Shown here: positions 26,082 to 35,591 of the stretch, piece after piece
Numbering within the stretch: position 1 is the stretch's first letter
Layout of the letters: each line of letters begins with the position of its first letter
Assembly (NCBI RefSeq): GCF_000331285.1
Contig: NZ_ANFX01000037.1
Location: 123,530-187,529 of the forward strand
DNA: 64,000 bases
Direction: 5' to 3'
From: Porphyrobacter sp. AAP82
GTDB taxonomy: Bacteria > Pseudomonadota > Alphaproteobacteria > Sphingomonadales > Sphingomonadaceae
Notes under the pieces: generated by a model
What the model was told of the DNA's origin: nothing
Database searches by the model: none
Seen by the model: the letters and a program-made list of their open reading frames with translations, nothing else
Made by a program: the position numbers and the translations under genes

Positions 26082-27244
26082 AACGCAGCCTCACCCTGCT
26101 CGGTGCGACCGGATCGATTGGCGCTTCGACGCTCGATCTGGTGCGGCGCAACCGCGATGACTGGCAGGTCGAGGCGCTGACCGCGCATTGCTCGGCGGCC
26201 GAGCTGGCGGCGCTGGCGGTGGAATTCGGCGCGAGCCTCGCCGTGGTGGGCGACGAGAGCTGCCTTCCCGAACTGCGCGCCGCACTGGGCGATAGCGGGA
26301 TCGAAGCGGCAGGCGGGCGGCAGGCGCTGGTCGAGGCGGCGGCGCGGCCTGCCGACATGACCGTCGCGGCGATCGTCGGCTGCGCAGGGCTCGCCCCGGT
26401 AATGGCGGCGGTGGAGCGGGGCGGCACCATCGCACTCGCCAACAAGGAAGTGCTGGTTTCGGCGGGCGAGGTGCTGATGGAGGCGGTGGCGCGGCATGGC
26501 GCGACGCTGCTGCCCACCGACAGCGAGCACAATGCGATCTTCCAGTGCCTTGCTGCAAACCGCATCGAGGATGTCGCGAGGATCACCCTCACCGCGAGCG
26601 GCGGGCCCCTCCGCACCTGGTCGCAGGCGCAGCTTGACGCGGCCACTCCCGCAGAGGCGGTCGCCCACCCCAACTGGTCGATGGGCGCCAAGATCAGCGT
26701 GGATTCGGCGACGATGATGAACAAGGGGCTCGAATACATCGAAGCCTATCATCTGTTCCCGGTCGGGCTCGACAAGCTCGGCATCGTCGTCCACCCGCAG
26801 AGCGTGATCCACTCGATGGTCGAATTCCGCGACCGCTCGACGCTGGCGCAGCTCGGCCCTTCGGACATGCGCGTGCCGATCGCCTCGTGCCTCGCTTGGC
26901 CGCAGCGGATGGAAACGCCGCTCAGCCCCCTCGATCTGGCGGCCATCGGCGCGCTTACCTTCTTCGCGCCCGATGAAGAGCGCTTCCCCGCCACCCGCCT
27001 TGCGCGCGAGGCGATCAGGGCAGGGGGATCGGCGCCTGCGATCCTCAATGCGGCAAACGAAGTCGCGGTCGCCGCCTTCCTCGCCGGTCACTTGCGGTTC
27101 ACCCGCATTGCCGCATTGGTCGAGGAGACCCTGATGCGCAGCAACGACGCCCCGCGCCCTGCGAGCCTTGCCGAAGTGCTCGCTGTCGATCGATCCGCCC
27201 GCTTGCAGGCGCAAGCCCTGCTGGAGACCCAAGCCCTTGTTTGA
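26078..27244 (+). CDS. dxr: 1-deoxy-D-xylulose 5-phosphate reductoisomerase
   Basis: 388 residues. The NADPH-binding LLGATGSIGASTLDL, the active-site ANKEVLVSAGE, LLPTDSEHNAIFQ and STMMNKGLEYIEA segments are all in place. It is the second step of the non-mevalonate isoprenoid pathway, which feeds the UppS and IspB products encoded nearby. The start overlaps the cdsA stop by ATGA. Confidence 0.96.
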   Translation: MKRSLTLLGATGSIGASTLDLVRRNRDDWQVEALTAHCSAAELAALAVEFGASLAVVGDESCLPELRAALGDSGIEAAGGRQALVEAAARPADMTVAAIVGCAGLAPVMAAVERGGTIALANKEVLVSAGEVLMEAVARHGATLLPTDSEHNAIFQCLAANRIEDVARITLTASGGPLRTWSQAQLDAATPAEAVAHPNWSMGAKISVDSATMMNKGLEYIEAYHLFPVGLDKLGIVVHPQSVIHSMVEFRDRSTLAQLGPSDMRVPIASCLAWPQRMETPLSPLDLAAIGALTFFAPDEERFPATRLAREAIRAGGSAPAILNAANEVAVAAFLAGHLRFTRIAALVEETLMRSNDAPRPASLAEVLAVDRSARLQAQALLETQALV

Positions 27245-28358
27245 GAGCCCTCCCTTCTGGATGTATGTGCTCGGCTTCCTGCTCGTGCTGGGGCCGCTGG
27301 TCACACTGCACGAGCTTGGCCATTATCTCGTCGGCCGCTGGTTCGGCGTCGAGGCCGAGGCGTTCTCGGTCGGCTTCGGCAAGGAGATCGCGGGCTTCAC
27401 CGACAAGCGCGGCACGCGCTGGAAGCTCTCGGCCCTGCCCTTGGGCGGATATGTCCAGTTCCGGGGCGACATGAACCCCGCCAGCATCCCCGATCCCCAC
27501 GCGCCGGTGGAGGAGGGCAGTTTCCAGGCCGCCGCCCTGTGGAAACGCGCGCTGATCGTTGCGGCGGGCCCGGTGACGAACCTGCTGCTTGCGATTGCCA
27601 TCTTCGCGGCGTTCTTTGCCATCATCGGCAAGCCGGTGATCGTCGGCGAGGTGGATTCGCGCACCATCGGGGCGTTCGACCAGAGCAGCGTCGCCGAGGC
27701 GGCGGGGATGGAACTGGGCGATGTGATCATCGCCATCGACGGCCAGACGATCCGCGATTTCACCGACCTCAAGACCCGCGTTGCGCTCCATCCCGGCAAG
27801 CGCATGGTCTTCACCGTCCGCCGCGGCGCGCAGGACATCGACCTGCCGCTCACCACTGCCCGCGCCGAGGAGCGCGACAAGTTCGGCAATGTCAGCACTC
27901 TCGGCCGGATCGGGGTCAAGCCTGCCGATGCGCGCTACGCGATTGAAAAGGTGGGCCTGCCGGAAGCGGTCCGGCTCGGTGCCCAGCAGAGCTGGGATCT
28001 CACCGTGATGATGGTCACCGGCATCCGCCAGATCATTACCGGAGAGCGTTCGGTGAAGGAACTGGGCGGACCGTTCAAGATCGCCAAGTATTCGGGCGAG
28101 CAGCTCAGCCTTGGTGCGGCGGCCTTCATCCACTTTGCCGCGCTCATTTCGCTTAATTTGGCATTCATCAACTTCTTGCCAATCCCCGCGCTCGATGGCG
28201 GGCACCTGATGTTCTACGCGGCCGAGGCGATCCGCCGCAAACCCGTAGGGCCGCAGGCGACCGAATGGGCCTATCGCACCGGGATTGTGCTGGTGCTGAC
28301 GCTGATGGCGGTGGTGACGGTGAACGACATTATCACGCTCCCCATCTTCGGCAGCTGA
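27237..28358 (+). CDS. rseP: Site-2 intramembrane zinc protease RseP
   Basis: 373 residues from a TTG at 27237, which overlaps the dxr stop by eight bases and has GGAG 10 bases upstream. A later ATG at 27261 is possible but would shorten the first helix. The zinc site HELGH is at 25-29 in the first membrane helix and the third ligand region is NFLPIPALDGGH. One PDZ domain (about 125-205) lies in the periplasm. RseP cuts membrane-bound anti-sigma factors to release envelope-stress sigma factors. It is followed by bamA after 199 bases. Confidence 0.92.
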   Translation: MFESPPFWMYVLGFLLVLGPLVTLHELGHYLVGRWFGVEAEAFSVGFGKEIAGFTDKRGTRWKLSALPLGGYVQFRGDMNPASIPDPHAPVEEGSFQAAALWKRALIVAAGPVTNLLLAIAIFAAFFAIIGKPVIVGEVDSRTIGAFDQSSVAEAAGMELGDVIIAIDGQTIRDFTDLKTRVALHPGKRMVFTVRRGAQDIDLPLTTARAEERDKFGNVSTLGRIGVKPADARYAIEKVGLPEAVRLGAQQSWDLTVMMVTGIRQIITGERSVKELGGPFKIAKYSGEQLSLGAAAFIHFAALISLNLAFINFLPIPALDGGHLMFYAAEAIRRKPVGPQATEWAYRTGIVLVLTLMAVVTVNDIITLPIFGS

Positions 28359-28557
28359 GCGCTTTGGGGGCGCGCGTCGTGGATAGGCAGGGCGGCCGCT
28401 CGCACGCGGCTTGATTGCGGAAGGGACATGGGGCACAGGCGTGCCCGGGGCAGGAGGATGCGCGAGGGGCGTGCGTGAGGAATCTGGCAGGTTGGGCCGC
28501 GGGCATGGTCGCACGGTCCGCAAGCGTCCACAGGGTTGAGAACGGGATTTAAGCTGC

Positions 28558-31290
28558 ATGAACCGAATGAGCGAGACGGGCCTGGTGCCGGTCAACTGCA
28601 CTCCCGCTGGCCCGCGCGCGCCGCTGCGGCTGGCGAGCCTGCTCGCCTGCGGCTCGATCCTCGCCGGCGTGCCTTCGCTGGCTGACGCCCAGACCCAGCC
28701 CGCACCTACCCAGCCTGCGCCCGCCCAGTCCGCGCCTGCGCAGCCTGCGCCTGCACCGCGTGCCAACACGATCCGCACCATCGCGGTGGTCGGCGCCGAA
28801 CGGCTCGAGCCGAACACCATTCTGTCCTACGTGCGTCTGCGGGTCGGCCAGGAATATACCGCCGCTGCCGCCGACGAGGCGATCAAGGATCTCGGCGCGA
28901 CCGAGCTTTTCGCCAATTCCTCGATCCGCAACGAGGGCGGCAACGTCATCATCACCGTGACCGAGAACCCGGTGATCAACCGCATCGTGCTGGAAGGCAA
29001 CAAGCGGCTCAAGAACGACAAGATCACCCCCGAGATCAAGCTCGCGCCGCGCCAGATCTTCACCCGCTCCAAGGTCCGCGCCGACGTTGCGCGCATCATC
29101 GAGCTCTACAAGCGTCAGGGGCGCTTTGCCGCCAAGGTCGAGCCCAAGCTCGTCCAGCTGCCGCAGAACCGCGTCGATATCGTCTTCGAGATCACCGAGG
29201 GTCCCAAGTCCAAGGTCCGCCAGATCAACATCCTGGGCAACGAGAAGTTCTCGGATGGCGAGCTGCGCGGCGAGATGGTGACCAAGCAGTCGCGGCTCAC
29301 CAGCTTCTTCAGCTCGAACACCAGCTATGACCCCGACCGCCTCGCCTTCGACCAGCAGAAGCTGCGGCAGTTCTACCTGACCGAAGGCTATGCCGACTTC
29401 CGCGTCGTCTCCGCGGTCGCCGAGCTGACCCCCGACCAGCGCGACTTCATCATCACCTATGTGGTCGAGGAAGGCGAGCGCTACAATTTCGGCGAGGTCA
29501 AGGTCGATAGCCAGCTGCGCGATTTCGACAGCGACGTAATGAGCACGCAGCTGCCGATGAAGGAAGGCGATTTCTACAACGCCAAGACGGTCGAGGACAC
29601 GGTCGAGCAGCTCACCGAGCTGGCGGGTCGTTACGGCTATGCCTTCGCCGACGTCCAGCCGCGCTTCCGCCGCGATCCCGAAGGGCGCAAGATGAACGTC
29701 ACGTTCACGCTGCGCGAGGCGCCGCGTGTCTATGTCGAGCGGGTCGACATCAACGGCAACACGCTCACCCAGGACAAGGTGATCCGCCGCGAGTTTCGCC
29801 TCGCCGAGGGCGACGCCTTCAACAGCCTCGCGGTGCAGCGCACCAATGCGCGGGTCAACTCGCTCGCCTATTTCCAGGAAAACTTCGAGGTCAAGCAGGT
29901 CGAGGGCAGCGCCCCTGACCGCATCATTCTTGAAGCCAACGTCGAAGAGAAGCCGACCGGCGAATTGCAGTTTTCGGCGGGCTTTTCTTCGATCGAGCAG
30001 TTCATCCTTGCAGGCTCCATCCGCCAGCGCAACTTCCGCGGGCGCGGCCAGACCATCGGCCTCAGCATCAACTACTCGCAGTTCTCGCGCTCGGCGCAGG
30101 TGAGCTTCTCCGATCCCTACATCTTCGATCGCAACATCTCCGGCGGGATCGACATCTACCGGCGCGATTTCAACAGCTTCAACTTCACCGGCAATGATCG
30201 CAACACGACCTTCCAGCAGGCCACCACAGGCTTTTCGCTGCGCGCGGGCGTGCCGCTGACCGAGTACATGGCGCTGATCGGCAGCTACACGCTCAACTAC
30301 GACGACGTGTCGCTCGACGAGAGCCTGTTCTTCTCCGATCTCGACGGCAACGGCACGACCGAGTGCGATCCGCTGCGCGCCGGGCGCTTCTTGTGCGATT
30401 CGATCGGCAAGCGGCTGTCCTCGATCGTCGGGGTGAGCCTCAACTACAACTCGCTCAACTCTCGCATCCGTCCCTCGCGCGGCAAGACGATCACGCTGTC
30501 GGGCGAGTTCGCCGGGCTTGGCGGCGATGTGCGCTATGTCCGCTTCCGCGGCCGGGCGCAGCAGTTCTGGAACGTCGGCAATTCGGGCTTCATCTTTTCG
30601 GTCCTTGCCGAAGGGGGCACGATCATCCCGCTCCAGGAGCGCGCCGGCGCGGGGGTCGACGACGTATTGCTGACCGACCGCTTCTTCCTCGGCGAGCCGC
30701 AGTTCCGCGGCTTTGCGATCCGCGGCGTGGGCCCGCGCATCCTCACCCAGCAGTCGATCCTCAACAATGTCGGCCAGCCGGTGCTCGATGCCAATGGCAA
30801 TCCGACCTACGTGACCGAGCACAACCAGGTGCGCGACGACGCGATCGGCGGCCGCAACTACTATCTCGGCCGCGCCGAGCTCGAGATCCCGCTGGGCTCG
30901 GGCGCGCGCGAGCTCGGGCTCAGGCCCTCGATCTGGGCCGACATCGGCGCATTGTGGGCGGTCGAGACCCCGGTGCTCACCGTCAATCCTTCGGGCAACC
31001 AGCAGCGCAACGCCGACGGCCAGCTGCTCTACCAGGTGCTCGCCACCGGCGATCTCACCACGCTTGCCGTCCAGCCCGACGGGACCGTCAACCGCCGCGT
31101 GCTCGTCGCCGGCACCAACATCCGCGAACTGTTCCTCGGCAACTCCGCCAGCCCGCGCATCACCGCCGGGATCGGGGTCAACTGGAACTCGCCCTTCGGA
31201 CCTTTCCGCATCGACGTCTCCCAGACCATCCGCAAGGTCGAAGGGGATGACGAGCGGCGCTTCACCTTCAACGTAGGAACCCAATTCTGA
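28558..31290 (+). CDS. bamA: Outer membrane protein assembly factor BamA
   Basis: 910 residues, about 100 more than E. coli BamA. A 44-residue signal region ending SLADA is followed by a Pro-Ala repeat linker ([20 protein letters not shown], about 45-68). Five POTRA domains follow (the first begins [17 protein letters not shown]), then the barrel from about residue 450 with the conserved RGF ([11 protein letters not shown]) lid motif. The C-terminal Phe in VGTQF is the barrel-recognition signal. It inserts outer-membrane proteins. ATG 28567 (M4) is an alternative start. Its stop and the skp start form TGATG. Confidence 0.96.
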   Translation: MNRMSETGLVPVNCTPAGPRAPLRLASLLACGSILAGVPSLADAQTQPAPTQPAPAQSAPAQPAPAPRANTIRTIAVVGAERLEPNTILSYVRLRVGQEYTAAAADEAIKDLGATELFANSSIRNEGGNVIITVTENPVINRIVLEGNKRLKNDKITPEIKLAPRQIFTRSKVRADVARIIELYKRQGRFAAKVEPKLVQLPQNRVDIVFEITEGPKSKVRQINILGNEKFSDGELRGEMVTKQSRLTSFFSSNTSYDPDRLAFDQQKLRQFYLTEGYADFRVVSAVAELTPDQRDFIITYVVEEGERYNFGEVKVDSQLRDFDSDVMSTQLPMKEGDFYNAKTVEDTVEQLTELAGRYGYAFADVQPRFRRDPEGRKMNVTFTLREAPRVYVERVDINGNTLTQDKVIRREFRLAEGDAFNSLAVQRTNARVNSLAYFQENFEVKQVEGSAPDRIILEANVEEKPTGELQFSAGFSSIEQFILAGSIRQRNFRGRGQTIGLSINYSQFSRSAQVSFSDPYIFDRNISGGIDIYRRDFNSFNFTGNDRNTTFQQATTGFSLRAGVPLTEYMALIGSYTLNYDDVSLDESLFFSDLDGNGTTECDPLRAGRFLCDSIGKRLSSIVGVSLNYNSLNSRIRPSRGKTITLSGEFAGLGGDVRYVRFRGRAQQFWNVGNSGFIFSVLAEGGTIIPLQERAGAGVDDVLLTDRFFLGEPQFRGFAIRGVGPRILTQQSILNNVGQPVLDANGNPTYVTEHNQVRDDAIGGRNYYLGRAELEIPLGSGARELGLRPSIWADIGALWAVETPVLTVNPSGNQQRNADGQLLYQVLATGDLTTLAVQPDGTVNRRVLVAGTNIRELFLGNSASPRITAGIGVNWNSPFGPFRIDVSQTIRKVEGDDERRFTFNVGTQF

Positions 31291-31979
31291 TGACACGTCT
31301 TGCCAAGCTCATTGCGCCTGCCGGCCTGATCCTCGCCGCGGCTGCCGCGCTGCCTGCCCAGGCCCAGGTCCAGGGCAATATCGCCACGGTCGACATTCCG
31401 CGCACCATCATCGGCACCACCGCCTTCCAGACCGCCTACGAGCAGGTCAACACCACCTACGCGACCCAGAACGAGCTGCGCCGCACCAAGGCGCAGGAGC
31501 GCCAGGCGCTGCTCGCCAAGTTCGACAAGAACGGCGACAAGCAGGTCGACGATGCCGAGCAGCAGGCGATGCAGAAGTCGCCCGACTTCCCCAAGCTCCA
31601 GACGCTCGAGCAGGAGATCCAGGCGCTCAACAACCAGATCGACGGCGCGCGGGTGTTCGCGGTCGAGCAGATCATCGTCCAGTACCCCTCGGCGTTGCAG
31701 GACGTGACCACCAAGGACCAGATCAAGTTCGTGATCGATCCGGGCTCGCTGCTGTTCGCGCCGCCGGAAGCGGACATCTCCGCCAAGGTCACCGCCGCGC
31801 TCAACGTCCGCGTGCCGGCGGTCGGCGTGGTGCCGCCCTCGGGCTGGCAGCCGAGCCGCGAAGGCGTCCAGATCTACCAGGAGGTTCAGCAGCGCCTGAT
31901 CCAGGCAACGATCGCCCAGCAGCAGCAGCAGGCCGCCGCCGCGCAGCAGGGCAACCCGGCCGCACCCGCAGGCCGCTGA
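31290..31979 (+). CDS. skp: OmpH/Skp-family periplasmic chaperone with an EF-hand-like loop
   Basis: 229 residues with a signal peptide ending PAQAQ (about 26). The body has the coiled-coil pattern of Skp ([20 protein letters not shown] and [20 protein letters not shown]) and a Gln/Ala-rich tail ([12 protein letters not shown]). Between the two helices lies [12 protein letters not shown] (79-90), which fits the EF-hand calcium loop: Asp1, Asn3, Asp5, Gln7, Val8, Asp9 and Glu12. Skp holds unfolded outer-membrane proteins for BamA, encoded just upstream. Calcium control of the chaperone arm is inference. Confidence 0.85.
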   Translation: MTRLAKLIAPAGLILAAAAALPAQAQVQGNIATVDIPRTIIGTTAFQTAYEQVNTTYATQNELRRTKAQERQALLAKFDKNGDKQVDDAEQQAMQKSPDFPKLQTLEQEIQALNNQIDGARVFAVEQIIVQYPSALQDVTTKDQIKFVIDPGSLLFAPPEADISAKVTAALNVRVPAVGVVPPSGWQPSREGVQIYQEVQQRLIQATIAQQQQQAAAAQQGNPAAPAGR

Positions 31980-32452
31980 TGAGCGAGACGGGTAGCGCGG
32001 CGGCAGAGCCGTTCGATTACGACATCGTCAAGATCCTCAAGGCCTTGCCGCATCGCTACCCGCTGCTGCTGGTCGACCGCGTCAAGGCCATACAGCTGGG
32101 CGAACGCATCCACGCGGTCAAGGCCGTGAGCATGAACGAGCAGTTCTTCCAGGGCCACTTCCCGGGCGCGCCGATCATGCCCGGCGTGCTCCAGATCGAG
32201 GCGCTCGCGCAGGCCGCGGGGATCCTCGGGATCGAGACGATGGAGCTTGCCGGCACCGGCAAGCTGGTCATCTTCATGGGCATCGAGAACGCCAAGTTCC
32301 GCGCGCCCGTGACGCCCGGCTGCCTGCTTGACCTCCATGTCGAGTTCACCCAGAAGCGCAGCAGGGTCTACAAGTTCAAGGGCCTCGCCAGTGTCGAGGG
32401 CAAGACCACCTGCGAGGTCGAGTTCACCGCGATGATGACCGATAAGGTCTGA
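31979..32452 (+). CDS. fabZ: 3-hydroxyacyl-ACP dehydratase FabZ
   Basis: 157 residues, the hot-dog fold. The catalytic His60 is in [16 protein letters not shown] and Glu74 in [23 protein letters not shown] is the usual start of the core. It removes water from 3-hydroxyacyl-ACP in fatty-acid and lipid A primer synthesis. It is the last gene of the cluster that began with pyrH; its ATG overlaps the skp stop (TGATG). An 11-bp hairpin follows at 32471-32496. Confidence 0.95.
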   Translation: MSETGSAAAEPFDYDIVKILKALPHRYPLLLVDRVKAIQLGERIHAVKAVSMNEQFFQGHFPGAPIMPGVLQIEALAQAAGILGIETMELAGTGKLVIFMGIENAKFRAPVTPGCLLDLHVEFTQKRSRVYKFKGLASVEGKTTCEVEFTAMMTDKV

Positions 32453-32470
32453 GTTGCGGGGGGCGCGTGC

Positions 32471-32496
32471 GCTTGCGGCTGCTGCGCAGCCCAAGC
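32471..32496 (+). terminator. Terminator-like hairpin after fabZ
   Basis: GCTTG and GGCTGC pair with GCAGCC and CAAGC (11 bp, one bulged C, loop TGC), 18 bases after the fabZ stop. No T-tract follows. Confidence 0.45.
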
Positions 32497-33010
32497 CTTG
32501 CATGGCGACGGGTCTCGAGGCCTCACGGACCCCTCCGACATCGCTGCGCGATGCCACCCTTCCATCCCTTCGGGACGGGGAGGGACGGGAGCCAGCGCCG
32601 CTGTAGGAGACACATGAGACACTGTCCTGGGGCCGAAATCCTCTCGATCAATGCCGAGGATTCGATCGCTTCACTCGATCAGAGGGGCAGGGCGCAATCA
32701 CGGGGTCAAAGAGCAAGGTTCGATCCTATGCCTCGCCTCCCGTGTAGGAAAGCGCATTCTCGCATCGCGGCGGTTGCATGTCCCCGCCGGCATCGCGATC
32801 GGTCGCGCAGCGACCGCAAGGCCGACTGGCCGCCCGCAGCGACGTGGCCGTCAGGCCACGTGAGCGAGGATTTCGCACGCCGGATGGCGTGCGCAACACA
32901 CAGGCTTCGCAGGCGGGCTTGCCTTTCAAGGCAAACCCGACTACGCGCCCCGCTTACCGTTTCATAGCACCGCCGGTCGGAACCGGCGCACGCTGACAAG
33001 GAATTGCATC
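32497..33010. other. Gene-free stretch between fabZ and rpmE
   Basis: About 515 bases without a convincing gene. Short open frames exist on both strands, but none has a ribosome site plus a recognisable protein. The left half (to 32800) has imperfect palindromes such as CATCCCTTCGGGACGGGG. The right half holds the hairpin array listed at 32801-32988, then the ribosome site of rpmE (AAGGAATT at 32998-33005). Confidence 0.6.
32801..32988 (+). repeat. Array of five short hairpins upstream of rpmE
   Basis: Five hairpins follow one another: 32801-32815 (GGTCGC/GCGACC), 32842-32861 (ACGTGGCC/GGCCACGT, loop GTCA), 32874-32893 (CGCACGCC/GGCGTGCG, loop GGAT), 32915-32938 (GGG and TTGCCTT paired, one mismatch) and 32971-32988 (CGCCGGT/ACCGGCG). 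Stems are 6-10 bp with tiny loops. They could be a structured L31 leader, a small RNA or an interspersed palindromic element; the sequence alone cannot decide. Confidence 0.65.
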
Positions 33011-33238
33011 ATGAAGGCCGAAGGGCACCCCGATTACCACATGATCACGGTCAAGATGACCGATGGCACCGAATTCCAGACCCGCTCGACCTGGGGCAAG
33101 GAAGGCGATGTGCTCGCGCTCGATATCGATCCGCTGAGCCACCCTGCCTGGACCGGCGGCAAGCAGCACGTTGCCGAAGGTGGCCGCGTGGCGCAGTTCA
33201 ACAAGCGTTTCGGCGGGCTCAGCCTCAAGAACAAGTGA
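33011..33238 (+). CDS. rpmE: 50S ribosomal protein L31
   Basis: 75 residues. It matches alphaproteobacterial L31: [38 protein letters not shown] and [13 protein letters not shown], with the basic end [13 protein letters not shown]. No cysteine is present, so this is the zinc-free form. It joins the two ribosomal subunits across the bridge region. It is a single gene, with a hairpin 8 bases after its stop. Confidence 0.96.
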   Translation: MKAEGHPDYHMITVKMTDGTEFQTRSTWGKEGDVLALDIDPLSHPAWTGGKQHVAEGGRVAQFNKRFGGLSLKNK

Positions 33239-33245
33239 CGCCGCG

Positions 33246-33268
33246 GCCGCTGCGGGTATCGCAGCGGC
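33246..33268 (+). terminator. Hairpin after rpmE
   Basis: GCCGCTGC (33246-33253) pairs perfectly with GCAGCGGC (33261-33268), loop GGGTATC, eight bases after the rpmE stop. The following ATTCC gives only a weak T-tract. Confidence 0.55.
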
Positions 33269-33392
33269 ATTCCCGCGCCGGCGGGGATCCGGTTTCAAAG
33301 CTGCGCGGGCTCCGGCCCGCAACGAGGGAGGCGGGCCGACGGGTCCGCCTGCTTCGTTTTCAGGCCCCTTCGTTGGCGCGCCACGCGCCGCC

Positions 33393-34040
33393 TCACCCCT
33401 GCCAGGGCTCTTCGCGGTACCACTTGGTGATGACGTATTTGACGCCCTTCCTCACCTTCATCCCGTGGTGAAGCGTCGCCGGATTGACCTCGCCCCCCGG
33501 GTGGCGGTTGTTCCAGCACAGCAATTTGCCCGCCTCGGGCTGGAAGGTCTTGTCGAGCAGTTTGAAGCGCGTCGCGCCGCCCGCGGCGACATCGTTGAGA
33601 TAGACCATGAAGGTCCACGTCCGGTTGCCTGACAGCGCGCAGTATCGGGCATAGTCGCGCCGGCCGGGGGTGAAGTAATCGGTGTGCGGCTTGAACTCCT
33701 GACCTTCGGCATAGCGCTGGCCCTGGAGCGGCTCGCCGAACACAGGATCGATCCCCGACAGCTGCGTCAGCAGCGCCTCGATCTGCTGCACCGCCGGCTC
33801 GCTTGATGCCAGGTCGCAGGTCTCGCTGGTGCGGAAATAGGCATCGCCATTGTCGTCGGCGATGGTCGAGGGGCGGCGATCCTTGTCGATCAGCGCGATC
33901 AGCGCGCCAGCCAGCGCGTCGGAGACGAATCGCCGGTGCTGGAACACTGCCGCCTTCGGGCTCGGCACGCGCTGCATGGCGGGATTGGCGGCGAGGCGAC
34001 CGGCGACAGCGGCGCCCTGGGAATCGCTTGGGGCAGTCAT
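33393..34040 (-). CDS. 2-oxoglutarate/Fe(II)-dependent dioxygenase, prolyl 4-hydroxylase type
   Basis: 215 residues from the ATG at 34040 (an in-frame Met 15 bases upstream is an alternative). The P4Hc domain is complete: His119 and Asp121 in FKPHTDYFTPG, His191/His192 in LHHGMKV, and Lys201 for 2-oxoglutarate. The double-stranded beta-helix strands RTWTFMVYLNDVAAGGATRF and GKLLCWNN are typical. It probably hydroxylates a proline in a protein or peptide. The window gives no substrate; the neighbours are rpmE and tRNA-His. A link to ribosomal protein hydroxylation is only a possibility. Confidence 0.83.
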   Translation of the reverse strand: MTAPSDSQGAAVAGRLAANPAMQRVPSPKAAVFQHRRFVSDALAGALIALIDKDRRPSTIADDNGDAYFRTSETCDLASSEPAVQQIEALLTQLSGIDPVFGEPLQGQRYAEGQEFKPHTDYFTPGRRDYARYCALSGNRTWTFMVYLNDVAAGGATRFKLLDKTFQPEAGKLLCWNNRHPGGEVNPATLHHGMKVRKGVKYVITKWYREEPWQG

Positions 34041-34272
34041 GGCGGGCCGGACCATACTTGCCCGCGGTTGCGAGGCAATGATTTTGGATGGTTGAAACAA
34101 TCTTGCGCGAGCGGCTGGCCTGCGCAGTTTTCGCTTCCCTTGGAACAGGCTTTGTGCAAGAGGCGCGCCTCCCTTGCCGCCGCACTTGACGGTGCGGCCG
34201 CCATGCGTCAACCGGCCTGCCTCGCGCGGGCTTGGCAGCGACCGAAATGGTGGTATGCGGGCAGGGGCGTGT

Positions 34273-34350
34273 GGCGATCATAGCTCAGCTGGTTAGAGCG
34301 CCGGTTTGTGGTACCGGAGGTCGTGGGTTCGAGCCCCATTGGTCGCCCCA
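34273..34350 (+). tRNA. tRNA-His (GTG anticodon)
   Basis: The acceptor GCGATCA pairs with TGGTCGC, with an extra G(-1) at 34273 opposite C73, which is the tRNA-His identity pair. The D-stem is GCTC/GAGC, the anticodon loop TTTGTGGT holds GTG, and the T-arm is GTGGGTTCGAGCCCCAT. CCA is encoded (34348-34350). Confidence 0.96.
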
Positions 34351-34422
34351 TTTTCCCCCTGTCGTCCGAAGCCGCGCAATGCAGCAGGTCCGCGCCGCAC
34401 CGGCCGGGCAGGGGAGATAGGC

Positions 34423-35490
34423 ATGACCGCATTCTGGGCCGAGCCCGATTTCGACGCGCACGAGAGCGTGACGCTGGTCCACGACCGGGCGAGCGGGCTG
34501 ACGGCGATCATTGCGGTCCATTCGACCCATCTCGGCCCCGCGGCGGGCGGCACGCGCTTCTGGCACTATGCCGATCCGGCCGGCGCGATGCGCGATTGCC
34601 TGCGCCTGTCGCGCGGGATGAGCTACAAGAACGCCATGGCAGGGCTCCCGATGGGCGGCGGCAAGGCGGTGATCCTGGCAGACAGCGCCCGCACCAAGAC
34701 CCCGGCAATGCTCGCCGCCTTCGGCGATGCTGTCGAAGCGCTCGGCGGGCGTTATGTGACGGCCGAGGATGTCGGCATCTGCGAGGCCGACATGGTCGCG
34801 GTGTCCAAGCGCACCGCGCATGTCTCGGGGCTGCCGGTCGAGGGCGATGGTTCTGCGGGCGGCGACCCCGGGCCGTTCACCGCCTACGGCATCTATCTCG
34901 GCATCAAGGCGGCGGTCGCGCATCAGCTTGGCAAGGATAGCGTTGCGGGCGTGCATGTCGCCTTGCAGGGCACCGGCAGCGTCGGCGGCGGGGTGGCGCG
35001 GCTGCTGGCACGCGACGGCGCGCGGCTGACGCTCGCCGACATCAACGCCGAACGCGCCTCCGCGCTCGCGGCCGAACTGGGCGGCGTCGCGGTTGCTGCC
35101 GATGCGATCATGGCGACGCCCTGCGACGTGTTCAGCCCCAACGCGCTGGGCGCGATCCTCGACGATGCCGGGATCGCGATGCTGGATTGCGCGATTGTCG
35201 CAGGGGGGGCGAACAACCAGCTCGCGCAGGCACAACACGGCGCGGCGCTGGCGGCGCGCGGCATCCTTTATGCGCCCGATTATGTCATCAATGCAGGCGG
35301 CATCATCTCGGTTGCGACCGAATATCTCGCCCGCGCGCAAGGGCGCAGCGGCGATGTCGCCGAGGTCAACGCGCTGGTCGCGCAGATCCCCGGGCGGCTC
35401 GCGGCGATCTGGGCGGAAAGCGCGAGCAGCGGCCTCACCGCCGATGCCGTCGCCGACCGGATGGCCCAGAAGCTGATCGGGCGCGGCTGA
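34423..35490 (+). CDS. Leucine-dehydrogenase-like Glu/Leu/Phe/Val dehydrogenase
   Basis: 355 residues. The catalytic Lys is in AGLPMGGGKAVIL, the second Lys in MSYKNAMAG, and the Rossmann nucleotide loop is QGTGSVGGGVARLL. The short length and GGTRFW segment fit leucine/branched-chain dehydrogenases, not the longer glutamate enzymes. It deaminates a branched-chain amino acid with NAD. GGGGAG lies six bases before the ATG. It stands between tRNA-His and the ccm operon; there is no operon partner. Confidence 0.87.
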   Translation: MTAFWAEPDFDAHESVTLVHDRASGLTAIIAVHSTHLGPAAGGTRFWHYADPAGAMRDCLRLSRGMSYKNAMAGLPMGGGKAVILADSARTKTPAMLAAFGDAVEALGGRYVTAEDVGICEADMVAVSKRTAHVSGLPVEGDGSAGGDPGPFTAYGIYLGIKAAVAHQLGKDSVAGVHVALQGTGSVGGGVARLLARDGARLTLADINAERASALAAELGGVAVAADAIMATPCDVFSPNALGAILDDAGIAMLDCAIVAGGANNQLAQAQHGAALAARGILYAPDYVINAGGIISVATEYLARAQGRSGDVAEVNALVAQIPGRLAAIWAESASSGLTADAVADRMAQKLIGRG

Positions 35491-35591
35491 GGGCCCCGCC
35501 CGGGGGCGGCAGGAACAATCTGCGCGGCCCGCGATTTGCGCTCTTGTCGGGAACGGGTGTAAGGCTACAAGCGCCCCGACAGCGAAAACCC

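Noticed and set aside
28690..28770. CRISPR-like or tandem DNA repeat in the 5' part of bamA
   Set aside because: The repeats are codon-level Pro-Ala units inside a coding sequence, without spacers.
28549..31296. 915-codon open frame opposite bamA
   Set aside because: It mirrors BamA codons (rich in Glu, Asp, Leu, Val, Ala), has no motif, and bamA is unambiguous.
32726..32929. A 67-codon protein on the minus strand upstream of rpmE
   Set aside because: It runs through perfect hairpins, has no ribosome site and no recognisable domain; the palindromes explain the open frame.
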